Below, one piece after another: positions 7,318 to 14,488 of a stretch of 64,000 nucleotides of DNA. The DNA lies in the NCBI GenBank assembly GCA_029907475.1, contig JARYLU010000005.1, positions 1 to 64,000 on the forward strand, given 5' to 3'. Made by a program: the position numbers and the translations under genes. Every line of letters starts with the position of its first letter. Position 1 is the stretch's first letter. Below the pieces are notes generated by a model. It saw only the letters and a program-made list of their open reading frames with translations. It did no database searches and was not told the DNA's origin. Origin of the DNA: Bacillota bacterium (lineage in GTDB: Bacteria; Bacillota; DSM-12270; Thermacetogeniales; Thermacetogeniaceae).

Positions 7318-8335
7318 AAATAATATAAATCCAAATGAGCAGGAAGAAAAAATTGATGAACTATTTAACGAGGCTAAAGATGGAAAAATAGCCAAGGAAT
7401 TAAAAAGATATAAGATTATCAATATTTTAAGAACAATTGCTATTTCCGCTGTTGTGGCAATCGTAACGTTGTTAATTGCCTATTTTGTGATTGATAGTAT
7501 AAACTTCCAATATTGTCAGTCCAAGCAGTGGAAGAAGGCTGATGAAATTCAAACCTATTATGAAGTAGCCTATCCTAACCGCTATATTGGCGTGATTCAC
7601 AGATATAATAACCTATTTTCGGCAGAGTTAGAATGTGAAACCTATAAAAATATAGGTGGAAGGATTGTATTTGCAGGACTGGAAAAAAGATTAATGGGCT
7701 TGTTTGCGATTAGAGCTGGTAGTGAATGGGGAGGCATGGTTGCTCAACAACCCACAGATGAAGATCAGAATAAAGATTTCAAATATAGATCAAGTAGTGT
7801 TTATGGGTTAAGGCATTTAACATTTTTTTACCCTTATGTTAATTATGACAATAGTTTCAATGATCTAGAAATGTTGCATGAAATAGGTAATGATAAAATT
7901 GTAGAAATGGCTATATCCTTTGATCGAGAATACAGCTATAAAGAGATATCTAAGCTATTGCCGGAACAGCTTGTAACTTTTTATTGGGTAGATGATAAAA
8001 CTAAAAATGATATGAAACAAATTCAGAAATGGAAGGATATCTCCAAGGAAAATGATGTTAATGGGATTAAATTAATTAATGAATGGGGACAACGGATTGA
8101 TGAGCCGGTAAAAAGCTTTATAATTGCTATGGAAAGGCTCAAAAATGGAGATTTTGGACACAATGCCTACAAGGATTTATATCGAAGAATAGCGGGCCAT
8201 GACGGAGAATTAAAGGAAGATGATTTAAGAATAATGGGGGCTGTCCTTGTTGGAAGTCCAAAAGAGCTAACTTCATTAGAAGGAATGTCTTTCATTAAAC
8301 ATGCTGCTCTAGGTACAGTTGTAGATAAATATTAG
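7307..8335 (+). CDS. Membrane anti-sigma factor with sigma-regulator domains
   Basis: The 342-residue protein has an acidic cytoplasmic N-terminus (about 1-40), one membrane helix (TIAISAVVAIVTLLIAYFVI, about 43-62) and a long extracytoplasmic part. Order and overlap with the ECF sigma gene fit the Sigma_reg_N/Sigma_reg_C anti-sigma type of Firmicutes. It should hold the sigma factor at the membrane until an external signal arrives. Target genes are not evident in the window. The GTG start has GGGAGG upstream. Confidence 0.75.
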   Translation: MPDKNNINPNEQEEKIDELFNEAKDGKIAKELKRYKIINILRTIAISAVVAIVTLLIAYFVIDSINFQYCQSKQWKKADEIQTYYEVAYPNRYIGVIHRYNNLFSAELECETYKNIGGRIVFAGLEKRLMGLFAIRAGSEWGGMVAQQPTDEDQNKDFKYRSSSVYGLRHLTFFYPYVNYDNSFNDLEMLHEIGNDKIVEMAISFDREYSYKEISKLLPEQLVTFYWVDDKTKNDMKQIQKWKDISKENDVNGIKLINEWGQRIDEPVKSFIIAMERLKNGDFGHNAYKDLYRRIAGHDGELKEDDLRIMGAVLVGSPKELTSLEGMSFIKHAALGTVVDKY

Positions 8336-8344
8336 TGTGAACCT

Positions 8345-8375
8345 CCCCCAGGACAAGCCTGGGGGCTTCTCATTT
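8345..8375 (+). terminator. Terminator of the sigma/anti-sigma operon
   Basis: CCCCCAGG-ACAAG-CCTGGGGG, an eight-base-pair GC stem, followed by a T-rich tail (CTTCTCATTTCAT). Confidence 0.75.
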
Positions 8376-8482
8376 CATCAATTTTTAATTTTTCAAATAG
8401 GAGAATTTAGGAGAAATTCTGGTAAGAAGCTCCCACTGTCGTATCATGTAATGTCTCTCCCACCATCACCCGACCATCATGT

Positions 8483-9295
8483 CTAAGCCGGTTTCACTAA
8501 AAACTCGTTGGCGATTACCACCTTGACCATGTGATCGTCGATCAGGCGCTTCTGCCTGATAGCAGCATCAAACAAGCATGCCAGACAGATGTTGTTCACC
8601 TTGCGGGCGATTCCCCCGGAGAATTCGAAGATCACATCCAGGGCGTCATCGGTAAAAATAGACGAAGCCGCCCCTGCCATTTTGAGATGGTGAGACACAT
8701 AGCCTCCCGTCTCATCCCGGTCCATAGGGGGAAGGTGATAGCGCAAGTTTAACCGCTGAGCGATCGCCTCATAGATCTGCAGCTGGAAGACCCGCCTCAA
8801 TTCCGGCTGCCCAACCAGAATCAGGCTCATCGGGTTGTAGGAGTCAAAGCGAAAATTGAGCAAGAACCTGATCTCCTCCAGCATTTCCCTGGCCAGCAGG
8901 TGGGCCTCGTCAACGATCACCACCGGAATCTAGCGGCCTGTCTCGGATAAGTCCAGAATAACCTGGTGTAGCTGCCGCTTGGCATCACCCCGGAGGAAAC
9001 GGGGCGTGCAGTCAAGCTGCTGTAAGGCCTCCCAGTAAAAGTTGCGTGGGGTCAGGGCAGAGTCGCTGATGTAGATCACCCGGTAGCGGTTAGGATTGAG
9101 CAGGGTCACCAGCTGGCGCAGGGCGGTGGTCTTACCTGACCCCACATCGCCTGTGGCCAGAGCGAATAAACGCTTCTCCGCCGCGTACTTGAGCCGGGAT
9201 ACCAACTCCTCAAAACCAGGGGCCCTGAAGCAGTCCTCTACCGGAAAATCTCTCTGGAAGGGCGTGCGCTCGAAACCGAAGAAGGGCTCAAACAT
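8483..9295 (-). pseudogene. ExeA/TniB-like transposition ATPase interrupted by an amber codon
   Basis: The frame encodes an AAA ATPase of the ExeA type that accompanies DDE transposases: FEPFFGFERTPFQRD at the N-terminus, Walker A GDVGSGKTTALRQL (about residue 50), Walker B VVIVDEAHLL, and a C-terminal lid. An in-frame TAG at 8930-8932, between LSETGR and IPVVIVDEAH, separates Walker A from Walker B. The sequence on either side is otherwise intact and in phase, so a single substitution explains it. The ATG at 9295 overlaps the stop of the upstream frame. Confidence 0.8.
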
Positions 9296-9482
9296 TCTTA
9301 TCACCGCCATCCAGGCTGCGGAAGGAGATCGCTCCGAACCTCCGCTGTAGCCGGTTCTTGCTCTTCTCTTCCAGAACCTTTAAAAGGCGGGAGCCGTCTG
9401 GTGTGGGACTGCCCGCCGGTATCTCCTCGCCGGCGCTGTCGCTAAACTCCTTGATGACCAGGGGCGCTGCCGTGCCCTTCAT
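9288..9482 (-). pseudogene. Small frame upstream of the ExeA-like gene, probable transposase tail
   Basis: This 64-residue frame (start MKGTAAPLVIKEFSDSAG) ends exactly over the ATPase start, the coupling expected between transposase and helper. It is too short for a transposase and is preceded by a TAA. It is probably the C-terminal remnant of the DDE transposase of the same element, whose remainder is lost. No recognisable domain is visible. Confidence 0.45.
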
Positions 9483-9752
9483 CCGATTATGAGCTATACA
9501 GGGTTAAATAATGTGGGAGGAAACAGTTTTTTTTGTGTGAAAATTGTTAATTAAAATATTAAAAATTATCCATGGAGCCAGGATTATTTGGATTTATCTG
9601 GGAAATCTGTACGCCTGTTTTTGGACTCGTGTAGTTGTTTTCTATTCATATATTATGGCATCTTGTGGACTTTTTGGTTAATAACTTAACGTTGTACACT
9701 AATTGCTTGTGGTAAAATATAGAATAGAAAGTTGTTTGTTGGGGGTGTAAAA
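9483..9752. other. AT-rich gene-free stretch
   Basis: No gene is supported. The DNA is strongly AT-rich and marks the edge where the transposon remnant was truncated. A GGGGGTGT ribosome site for the following lipoprotein lies at the right end. Confidence 0.5.
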
Positions 9753-10325
9753 GTGAGAAAAATAACTCTACTTATCATATCAGGATTATTATTAGTTGTG
9801 CTTGCAGGATGTAACGAAGCTAACCTTACACCGTCTTCGAGGGAAAAACGCCTGGAAGATAATCCAGATATAGTATATCGTGTTGACGCAGATGGGAACC
9901 TAAGAGGCCCTCTCCCTATCTCTCTGGAGTCGCTAATCATCAACGAGCTTGAGGAAAGATTAGGTATTTCTCCTGATAAAGTTGAGGATAAATCTCCAGA
10001 GGATTTTGAAAAACTCGGCCATGAGTTAAAGAGTACCTTAACCTCGTTTTCCCAAATCACAATCGTATCAGCTCATAAATTGTTGAATCGTTACTTCTGG
10101 CCGGAAGATGAAAGCGAGAAAATCTCCCTCAACCAGTTAAAGGAGGAGATTGCGGAACTAGAAAAAGAGTGGGAAAACGCTGTAGCGGAGATGGAAGAAT
10201 TTAAGGACATACCTGCTGTCGAAGCGTATACCGGGGTTAAGATAAATGTTATTTCCACATCCAGTGCTAAAAAAGCAGAAACCTCTCTCCTGGAAAAACT
10301 CAAATATTATCAAATATATGAGTGA
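9753..10325 (+). CDS. Predicted lipoprotein of unknown function
   Basis: GTG 9753 behind GGGGGTGT gives a classical lipoprotein signal: VRKITLLIISGLLLVVLAGC, with the lipobox Cys at about residue 20. The mature part (about 170 residues) is acidic and helical, with a likely coiled coil around NQLKEEIAELEKEWENAV, and resembles no family known to me. It should be tethered outside the membrane. It stands alone between mobile-element debris and the agr locus. A longer TTG start at 9732 would put charged residues out of register before the signal. Confidence 0.7.
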   Translation: MRKITLLIISGLLLVVLAGCNEANLTPSSREKRLEDNPDIVYRVDADGNLRGPLPISLESLIINELEERLGISPDKVEDKSPEDFEKLGHELKSTLTSFSQITIVSAHKLLNRYFWPEDESEKISLNQLKEEIAELEKEWENAVAEMEEFKDIPAVEAYTGVKINVISTSSAKKAETSLLEKLKYYQIYE

Positions 10326-10344
10326 TGTTTGAGGAAGTGATGCT

Positions 10345-10520
10345 GTGAAGCTAATGAAACGTGCGCCGTCCTCTGTCGGGTTTCCACAGAAGACCAAGCA
10401 GAACGAACCTCACTTGATACCCAAGCGGAAATCTGTATGGAGGAAGCAAGAAGGCGAGGTTATCGCGTTACAGAGGATGACATTTTTAAAGAAGACGTTA
10501 CAGCGGAGCACTGGAATTGA
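10345..10520 (+). pseudogene. N-terminal fragment of a serine recombinase, frameshifted
   Basis: GTG 10345 reads VKLMKRA. A one-base deletion then shifts to the frame AVLCRVSTEDQAERTSLDTQ followed by AEICMEEARRRGYRV, up to TGA 10518. RVSTEDQ is the catalytic-serine motif of the resolvase/invertase fold, and SLDTQ...RGY is typical of large serine integrases. Only about 55 residues remain, with no recombinase or zinc domain afterwards. An alternative 77-codon frame over the same DNA is not protein-like. Confidence 0.7.
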
Positions 10521-10680
10521 TGCGAGACCAGTGCTCCATCAACTTTGGGAGAAATATCGTATCTTCTGCGAATCCTAAATGCTGTTAATTTTTTTAGGTA
10601 TTCTGTTGTCAATAAGAAGGAATAATCGGAATTAATGTCGTATACTTGTTGCATGTAAAATTTATCATACGTGGATAAGG

Positions 10681-11358
10681 ATGGAAGCCATGCACCAGTT
10701 CGCCAGCAGGATCAGTGTGGGTTTAATAAAATTTTGCAACCTCCCGGAGGCGAAAATCCCGGTTCTCACCTATGGCCTCGAGGTGGTTCTTTCGACCCTT
10801 TTGAGCCTGGCGGTGCTGCTTTTGGGGGGGCTGTTGGCCGGGACCCCGATCCTAGTTCTCACCGCGGCATTTACCGGGGCGGCTTTACGTGCCGTCGCGG
10901 GTGGTGTTCACGCCTCGGGTCCCTATTTCTGTGCCTTTTTCGGGGGGGTTGTTTTTACCCTCATCGGCCTGGCGGCGCGGGAGGCCGGGATTGCTGTGAG
11001 CCTCCGGCTTTTATTGCTTATTGTGGCCTTAACCGGCTTTGCCGGTTTTTCAATGGTATCCCTTTACGCCCCGGCCGGCTGCGCAAGGCGGCCCTTCACC
11101 GGGAAAGAGGAGTTTTTAAAAAAGCGGCGCGCCAGATACGTGGTTTTAAGCTGGACGCTCCTGGCGGGTGCGGTTCCGGCTCTTACCTTGCTGTGGCCAG
11201 ATTTCCTGCTGCAGGAAAGCATTTTCCTGCGGCAGGTTCTTTTTGCAAGCACCCTGGGACTATGGTGGCAGCTTTTCACCCTGACGCCGGTCGCGTACCG
11301 GCTCCTCCCACGTCTTGAAAAAGGCGCGGGAAGGCTCTTGATTAGAAAGGAGGGATGA
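10681..11358 (+). CDS. agrB: AgrB-type peptide-processing membrane protease
   Basis: The 225-residue polytopic protein has the AgrB cysteine-protease motif AGGVHASGPYFC with His77 and Cys84, matching the catalytic pair known for staphylococcal AgrB. It has about five or six hydrophobic segments. AgrB cuts the AgrD propeptide and forms the thiolactone ring for export. The stop is followed within three bases by agrD. Start ATG 10681 or ATG 10690 are both possible. Confidence 0.92.
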   Translation: MEAMHQFASRISVGLIKFCNLPEAKIPVLTYGLEVVLSTLLSLAVLLLGGLLAGTPILVLTAAFTGAALRAVAGGVHASGPYFCAFFGGVVFTLIGLAAREAGIAVSLRLLLLIVALTGFAGFSMVSLYAPAGCARRPFTGKEEFLKKRRARYVVLSWTLLAGAVPALTLLWPDFLLQESIFLRQVLFASTLGLWWQLFTLTPVAYRLLPRLEKGAGRLLIRKEG

Positions 11359-11360
11359 GA

Positions 11361-11498
11361 ATGCTTAAAAAGCTGGCGGTTTGGCTGGCAGGCTGCACCG
11401 CCCTGGTGCTTTCAGTTGTCGCTGCCGGTTTTGTAGGACCTTTGTGTACTTTTTCTTTATATCAACCTGAAGTGCCGGAGGTGTTAAAGAATAGATAG
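11361..11498 (+). CDS. agrD: AgrD cyclic (thio)lactone autoinducer propeptide
   Basis: The 45-residue peptide starts at ATG 11361, seven bases after GGAGG (an ATG at 11355 overlaps the agrB stop). Amphipathic leader MLKKLAVWLAG, then the probable signal core around Cys29 (PLCTFSL), then the C-terminal recognition tail YQPEVPEVLKNR, which closely matches the Y-x-P-x-x-P-E tails of clostridial AgrD. The ring would form between Cys29 and a residue about four positions later. Its small size hides it from simple ORF calls. Confidence 0.88.
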   Translation: MLKKLAVWLAGCTALVLSVVAAGFVGPLCTFSLYQPEVPEVLKNR

Positions 11499-11516
11499 CT
11501 TAGGAGGCGGCTTTTT

Positions 11517-12026
11517 TTGGAGGATCTCAGGGTGCTCCTTTTTCTTCATTTGATTGAGCCAGGTATTATGTCGTATTGCTCCCTTTCCCTCTTGGGTTTG
11601 CGGATTCCTTTTAAGCTTCTGGCAGTCGTCAGCGCCGGGGGAGGGCTCGCGGTTTACCTGCTGCGGGGGCTTTATGCCTACACGGGAATTCCTTTCGGCT
11701 CCCACACCCTCCTGATGATTCTGGTGATGGTACTCTTATACCGGTTCGTTGCGAAGATCGAGTGGGGGATCGGCACTGTGGCCGCCCTCCTGGGCTTCAT
11801 TCTGGTGCAGCTGTCCGAGGCTTGCCTGGCGGTCCCGCTGGTAAGCTTATTTAAGCTGACCGTTGATGAAATTTTGGTTAACCCCTGGCTGCACATAGCT
11901 TTTGGCTGGCTGGTGGATCTACCCGTGGTCATCCTTGCCCTGGTCTGCGCCCTGACGGGGTTCCGCCTCGTTGATTTGAATAGGGAGCTCAAAGAGCTTC
12001 CGGGGGTAGAAGAAGAAAAAGAGTAA
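11517..12026 (+). CDS. Membrane protein of the agr locus, paralogue 1
   Basis: This 169-residue protein has four or five membrane helices and no catalytic domain. TTG start with TAGGAGG nine bases upstream. It shares with the next gene the pattern IP-x-G-x-HTLL, WGI, a long hydrophobic run, DEIL-x-x-P, DLP and GFRL, so the two are tandem duplicates. The size and placement between agrD and the kinase resemble a detached AgrC-like sensor domain, but the function is unknown. The C-terminal tail ends in acidic ELPGVEEEKE. Confidence 0.75.
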   Translation: MEDLRVLLFLHLIEPGIMSYCSLSLLGLRIPFKLLAVVSAGGGLAVYLLRGLYAYTGIPFGSHTLLMILVMVLLYRFVAKIEWGIGTVAALLGFILVQLSEACLAVPLVSLFKLTVDEILVNPWLHIAFGWLVDLPVVILALVCALTGFRLVDLNRELKELPGVEEEKE

Positions 12027-12152
12027 GGCGCCAGATCCGGGTCCGGTTTTTCTAATTTCTATAATACAGGAAGAAGCAATCACGGCCAGTGCTGGTCTGC
12101 GATTCTGTTTATCTTTTCCGGGAGACTCGTTGGAGAGAGGGGGCGGCGGGGT

Positions 12153-12635
12153 GTGGCGGCAATTAATGTTTTTCTGGAAGGATTCCTGTTGTCCTATGTA
12201 GGTCCCACCCTCCTGGGCTTTAGACCGTGCGCGAAAAAGGTCTTACTGGGTGGGATTGTGACCGGGGGTGCCGGTTTTTTCTTCCGGAGCCTCGCCGACC
12301 TCCACTACATTCCGCTGGGCGCCCATACCTTGCTCGGCGTTCTCGTCCTGACCCTTGTTCTGCGCTTTGCCTTGCCGGCGCCGTGGGGGATTGCCAGCGC
12401 CGCCTCCCTGCTCAGTTTCACCCTGCTCCTCCTCACGGGAACCCTGACCGTTTTCGGAGCGGTTTTAATCCTGGGCCTGGATTTGAAAGAAATACTGGCA
12501 GATCCACCCCGGCGTTTCCTGGTTGCGCTTCTGGAGGACCTCCCTTTAGGCATGCTCGCCCTGCTTTGCTGGAGCCGGGGGTTCCGGTTGTTCCGGATCG
12601 AGACAGGCGACCAGGATGTATCGGAGAGACTATAA
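12153..12635 (+). CDS. Membrane protein of the agr locus, paralogue 2
   Basis: The 160-residue polytopic protein aligns with the preceding gene over most of its length (IPLGAHTLLGVLVL, APWGIASAASLL, LKEILADPP, GFRLFRIE). GTG start behind a GAGGG-rich stretch. It has no enzymatic motif. It probably acts with the histidine kinase next to it as a signal-sensing membrane unit, or modulates the peptide processing. A much longer frame through the same DNA in another phase is spurious. Confidence 0.72.
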   Translation: MAAINVFLEGFLLSYVGPTLLGFRPCAKKVLLGGIVTGGAGFFFRSLADLHYIPLGAHTLLGVLVLTLVLRFALPAPWGIASAASLLSFTLLLLTGTLTVFGAVLILGLDLKEILADPPRRFLVALLEDLPLGMLALLCWSRGFRLFRIETGDQDVSERL

Positions 12636-12748
12636 GTATTATCGAGGGTGGAGCAGGATTTTTGAGGAAGCCCGTCGTAGCTTTATTAACAGGGAGTTTT
12701 TGGCTTCCCCGGGCAGGCGGGTGTGTTGTCATGTTCAGGAGCGAATCG

Positions 12749-13657
12749 ATGAACAGCTTCAAGTTGCCCTTTGACTGGAAGGCGGTCCTGTTCCTCAACG
12801 TAATCCTGGCGCAGGCCTTTCTTGTTCTGTTTTTTGGAGTGCTCCAGTTCTGGAACATTTTCGGTCTGTTGCAGGATCGTGTGCTCACGACCCTGGCAGT
12901 TTTTTACATTGCCGCGGGCGGGTTTTTTAGTCTGGCGGCTATTTTTATGCTCCGGAGCGTGGTCAGGCTGGTGCGCGCCCGGGCGGAGGCCGAAGTCAAC
13001 CGGATCCGCCTCCAGGAAACCCGGCAGATGCTGGATGTGCTGCGGACGCAGCGCCACGATTACTTAAACCACCTCCAGGTGATTTACGGTCTTATTCACG
13101 TAGGCAAAACCAGATTCATCCAGGATTATATCAGCCAGGTCAATGAAGAAATCCAAAATTCTTCAAGGGTCTTTACGGCATTAGTGCACCGGCCCGAGAT
13201 TGCGGGGCTGCTTATGCGGAAGTTGGCGCAGGCTGAAGCACTGGGAATTTCTTTTAATGTAGACTTGAAAACCGATTTGGTGTTGCTGGCGATCCCTCCT
13301 TTGGATTTTTCCAGGGTGTTGGGGAACCTGATCGATAACGCCCTGGACGCGGTACAGACGGTTCCCGAGGAGCAGCGGCGCATCTCCTTTGAGATGAAGG
13401 AAGAGGAGAATGGCTATGTCGTCAAGATCACCAATTTTCGCCCTCTCATCCCCCACGAGTATTTAACGAAAATTTTTCGTAAAGGCTTCACCACCAAAGC
13501 GGGAAAAGGGGAGGGGCTCGGTCTTTATATTGTGAAAAGTCTTGTTGAAAAAAACCACGGGATGATATCGGTTGAAAGCAACGAAGAGACAGGAACGTCC
13601 TTTACCCTCCGGTTTCCCAAACCTGCTTACCACCACGTTGAGCTTCCCCCTGCCTGA
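12749..13657 (+). CDS. AgrC/SpoOB-like sensor histidine kinase
   Basis: The start ATG 12749 has AGGAGC upstream (ATG 12731 is also in frame). Two membrane helices (about residues 10-70), a coiled linker, the phosphoacceptor box TQRHDYLNHLQVI (about 108) and an HATPase domain with NLIDNALDA (about 200) and GEGLGLYIVKSL (about 258). The RHDYxNHLQ form is that of AgrC/LytS-related and SpoOB-like kinases. It lacks the six-helix sensor of AgrC, which the two preceding genes may supply. No response regulator follows. Confidence 0.85.
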   Translation: MNSFKLPFDWKAVLFLNVILAQAFLVLFFGVLQFWNIFGLLQDRVLTTLAVFYIAAGGFFSLAAIFMLRSVVRLVRARAEAEVNRIRLQETRQMLDVLRTQRHDYLNHLQVIYGLIHVGKTRFIQDYISQVNEEIQNSSRVFTALVHRPEIAGLLMRKLAQAEALGISFNVDLKTDLVLLAIPPLDFSRVLGNLIDNALDAVQTVPEEQRRISFEMKEEENGYVVKITNFRPLIPHEYLTKIFRKGFTTKAGKGEGLGLYIVKSLVEKNHGMISVESNEETGTSFTLRFPKPAYHHVELPPA

Positions 13658-13738
13658 AAAAATTCATGCATAAATCCCTCCTGCCAGGCATAGGATGATC
13701 CAGGAAAGACGACCATTTAAAGGAAGGAGGTTTCATGT

Positions 13739-14380
13739 GTGTGGGATTTTGAGCGTCTGAGGGAGGAGCAAAAAGAGAGCCGCAGGTTCCTCCTGAGTTG
13801 TCTGGTGCTGGTAGGATTGGTGAGCGCGCTGCTTGTTACCGGTGGGTGCGATTTAGCAGAAAAGCTGCAGGGGTTTAAGCAAAACCGCGCCCCGGCGCAG
13901 TCGGAAGAAAATTTGCCGGACTTGTTTCCCGAGGACATCGGTACCCTTGCGGAAGAGCCGGAAAAAACAAGCGTATCCCTCTATTTTAAAGACGAAGAGG
14001 GGCGGTATCTTGTCCGGGAAACGCAGGAGATCGTTAAAGTTCCCGGCATCGCAAGGGCAACGCTGCAAGCCCTCTGCGAGGGGCCCGCGGGTACTGCTTT
14101 AAAACCGAGCCTTCCGGCAGGGACAGAGCTGCGGGAGCTAAACATCAGGCCTGACGGGACGTGTATCGTTGATTTAAGCCGGGCAGTTACAGAGATTCCC
14201 GGGCAGGATCCGAAGGCAGAGGCCCTGGCTGTTTATGCGGTTGTAAATACCCTCACGGAGTTCCCAACGGTGGAAAGAGTCAAAATCCTTGTGGAGGGGC
14301 AGCTCCGGGAAACCCTCGCCGGGCACATTCCCATTGATGAGCCGCTGCTCCGTAATCTTACCTTTGTTAAAAATTCGTAA
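13739..14380 (+). CDS. GerMN-domain lipoprotein
   Basis: GTG 13739 lies eight bases after GGAGG. A basic N-terminus, a hydrophobic segment (LLSCLVLVGLVSALLVTGGC) with lipobox Cys near residue 39, a linker, then a GerMN domain from about residue 75 (VSLYFKDEEGRYLV, IVDLSRAVTE, VNTLTEFPTVERVKIL). GerM proteins act in spore cortex peptidoglycan metabolism. In Bacillus gerM lies beside racE and rph, and murI and rph lie 5-8 kb downstream here. The next gene is a peptidoglycan amidase. Confidence 0.85.
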   Translation: MWDFERLREEQKESRRFLLSCLVLVGLVSALLVTGGCDLAEKLQGFKQNRAPAQSEENLPDLFPEDIGTLAEEPEKTSVSLYFKDEEGRYLVRETQEIVKVPGIARATLQALCEGPAGTALKPSLPAGTELRELNIRPDGTCIVDLSRAVTEIPGQDPKAEALAVYAVVNTLTEFPTVERVKILVEGQLRETLAGHIPIDEPLLRNLTFVKNS

Positions 14381-14395
14381 ATTCAATTATTTTTT

Positions 14396-14483
14396 CCCAC
14401 CCTTGTTTTTGGCAGGAAATTTGGCAATTGGTGTCGAACCTACCATTTTAAAAGAAATTCCAGCAGGATACAACAAGGGTGGG
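14396..14483 (+). promoter_or_regulatory. Sigma-H-like promoter inside an inverted repeat that masks the amidase ribosome site
   Basis: Arms CCCACCCTTGTT (14396-14407) and AACAAGGGTGGG (14472-14483) are perfect complements. The right arm contains the amidase ribosome site. Between them GCAGGAAAT, 12 bp, GTCGAACC (14412-14441) fits the RnAGGAwWW/RnnGAATww pattern of sigma-H promoters. RNA from the internal promoter would lack the left arm. Confidence 0.5.
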
Positions 14484-14488
14484 TTCAG

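Noticed and set aside
8930-8932. Pyrrolysine or other recoding of the TAG in the ExeA-like gene
   Set aside because: Recoding is known for methylamine methyltransferases, not transposition ATPases, and no pyl genes are in the window. A nonsense mutation is simpler.
10345-10578. A 77-residue basic protein
   Set aside because: The other frame over the same DNA encodes an unmistakable serine-recombinase N-terminus, so the 77-codon frame is incidental after the frameshift.
12227-13657. A 476-codon frame covering the second agr membrane gene and the kinase as one protein
   Set aside because: The first 170 codons are in the wrong phase over a good membrane-protein gene and give a Pro/Arg-rich peptide. 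The kinase has its own start and ribosome site at 12749.
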